A stretch of 64,000 nucleotides of DNA from Thermoanaerobacter sp. A7A (GTDB taxonomy: Bacteria; Bacillota; Thermoanaerobacteria; Thermoanaerobacterales; Thermoanaerobacteraceae): NCBI RefSeq assembly GCF_000445185.1, contig NZ_AVAF01000171.1:1-64000 (forward strand), given 5' to 3'. The notes beneath the pieces were generated by a model. It saw only the letters and a list, made by a program, of their open reading frames with translations. It ran no database searches and had not been told where the DNA came from. A program made the translations under genes and the position numbers. Shown here in pieces: positions 63,131-64,000 of the stretch (positions are counted from its first letter, which is position 1; each line of letters starts with the position of its first letter).

Positions 63131-63985
63131 ATGGCTTTTCGCATTAATGATATTGTAATGAGAAAGTCTTATGGCTCTGACATTTTGTTTAGAGTCATTA
63201 ATGTTATAGATAATAAAGGAGTAAGACATTATCTTTTACACGGTTTAAACATGAGAATAATTGCAGATGCACCAGAAGATGACCTTATAGAGGCTTCTCG
63301 CGCCAAAATTGCGGAATATGATAGGCCTTATAGAGAAAAGGCAGAATACCTTTTAAAAAAAATTGCTTCTTCAAAAAACCTTCAGCGAAAAAAAGGGATG
63401 GTACGTGCAAGTCGGCAAGAGCCTTACGGAAGGCCAGGAAAAGTTCTTCACATAGATGGAGATGAAGAATATTTAAATATATGTCTTGATGCTTATAAAA
63501 AGGTTGGTATGGAAGTCGTAGGAGTAGTGGTAAAGGAAGAAGAACAACCAGATAAAGTGTATGACCTTTTAGAAAAATATAGGCCGGATATATTGGTTCT
63601 TACAGGTCATGATAGTATAAGAAGCAATAGCAGGGATTATGGCGATATAAACAACTATAGAAATTCTAAGTATTTTGTGGAAGCGGTTAAAAATGCAAGA
63701 AAGTACGAACCTGCACTTGACAATTTAGTGATTTTTGCAGGAGCTTGTCAATCAAATTACGAAGCTCTTATAAAGGTGGGAGCCAATTATGCCAGCTCTC
63801 CAGAAAGGGTTTTAATACACTGCCTTGATCCAGTCTTGGTAAGTGAAAAAGTAGCTTTTTCCCATATAAATGAGCTTGTAAAAATTGAAGAATTAATAGA
63901 AAACACTATAACGGGAGCACCAGGAATTGGAGGATTGCAGACAATGGGAAAATTTAGATATGGTGTTCCAAAAGGCAAATATTAA
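63131..63985 (+). CDS. yabG: Sporulation-specific protease YabG
   Basis: GKVLHIDGDEEYLNICLDAYKKVGMEVVG...LTGHDS...FAGACQSNYEAL. Confidence 0.94.
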   Translation: MAFRINDIVMRKSYGSDILFRVINVIDNKGVRHYLLHGLNMRIIADAPEDDLIEASRAKIAEYDRPYREKAEYLLKKIASSKNLQRKKGMVRASRQEPYGRPGKVLHIDGDEEYLNICLDAYKKVGMEVVGVVVKEEEQPDKVYDLLEKYRPDILVLTGHDSIRSNSRDYGDINNYRNSKYFVEAVKNARKYEPALDNLVIFAGACQSNYEALIKVGANYASSPERVLIHCLDPVLVSEKVAFSHINELVKIEELIENTITGAPGIGGLQTMGKFRYGVPKGKY

Positions 63986-64000
63986 ATTAATTTACTCCTT

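Overview
This is an AT-rich chromosomal window from a thermophilic Firmicute, probably Thermoanaerobacter/Caldanaerobacter judging by gene content and protein style (inference). It opens inside a CRISPR array (26 repeats of 30 bp visible, + strand, trailer end at 1739). A cas4-cas1 module follows, with cas2 displaced about 3.9 kb downstream by a higher-GC block carrying an NSS-family transporter, a 33-aa MetS-like subunit missed by the ORF track, and an unknown membrane protein. Next come walJ, a threonine operon, an intact IS607 element (TnpA + TnpB), ctpA, a 1989-aa S-layer-anchored subtilase, serine biosynthesis, pyrG, three toxin-antitoxin pairs, several SLH/cell-envelope genes, a fructose PTS operon, and a conserved block (murC, purR-spoVG-glmU-prs, two-component system-htrA, pth, mfd, prsA, spoVT, yabG). 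The observations most worth a second look are: (1) a 50-bp promoter module duplicated exactly 170 bp apart upstream of htrA, the first copy reading into a putative C-rich small RNA; (2) a 237-bp in-frame domain-cassette insertion in an S-layer gene, flanked by perfect 34-bp direct repeats; (3) cas1 and cas2 separated by a block flanked by ~115-bp imperfect repeats; (4) a zinc-finger-less TnpB in a complete IS607 with overlapping 3' hairpins; (5) a complex pyrG leader; (6) CRISPR repeat-variant stratification with a duplicated spacer at the boundary; (7) a single in-frame amber codon splitting an SLH polysaccharide deacetylase. No searches were run, so family names rest on motif recognition.
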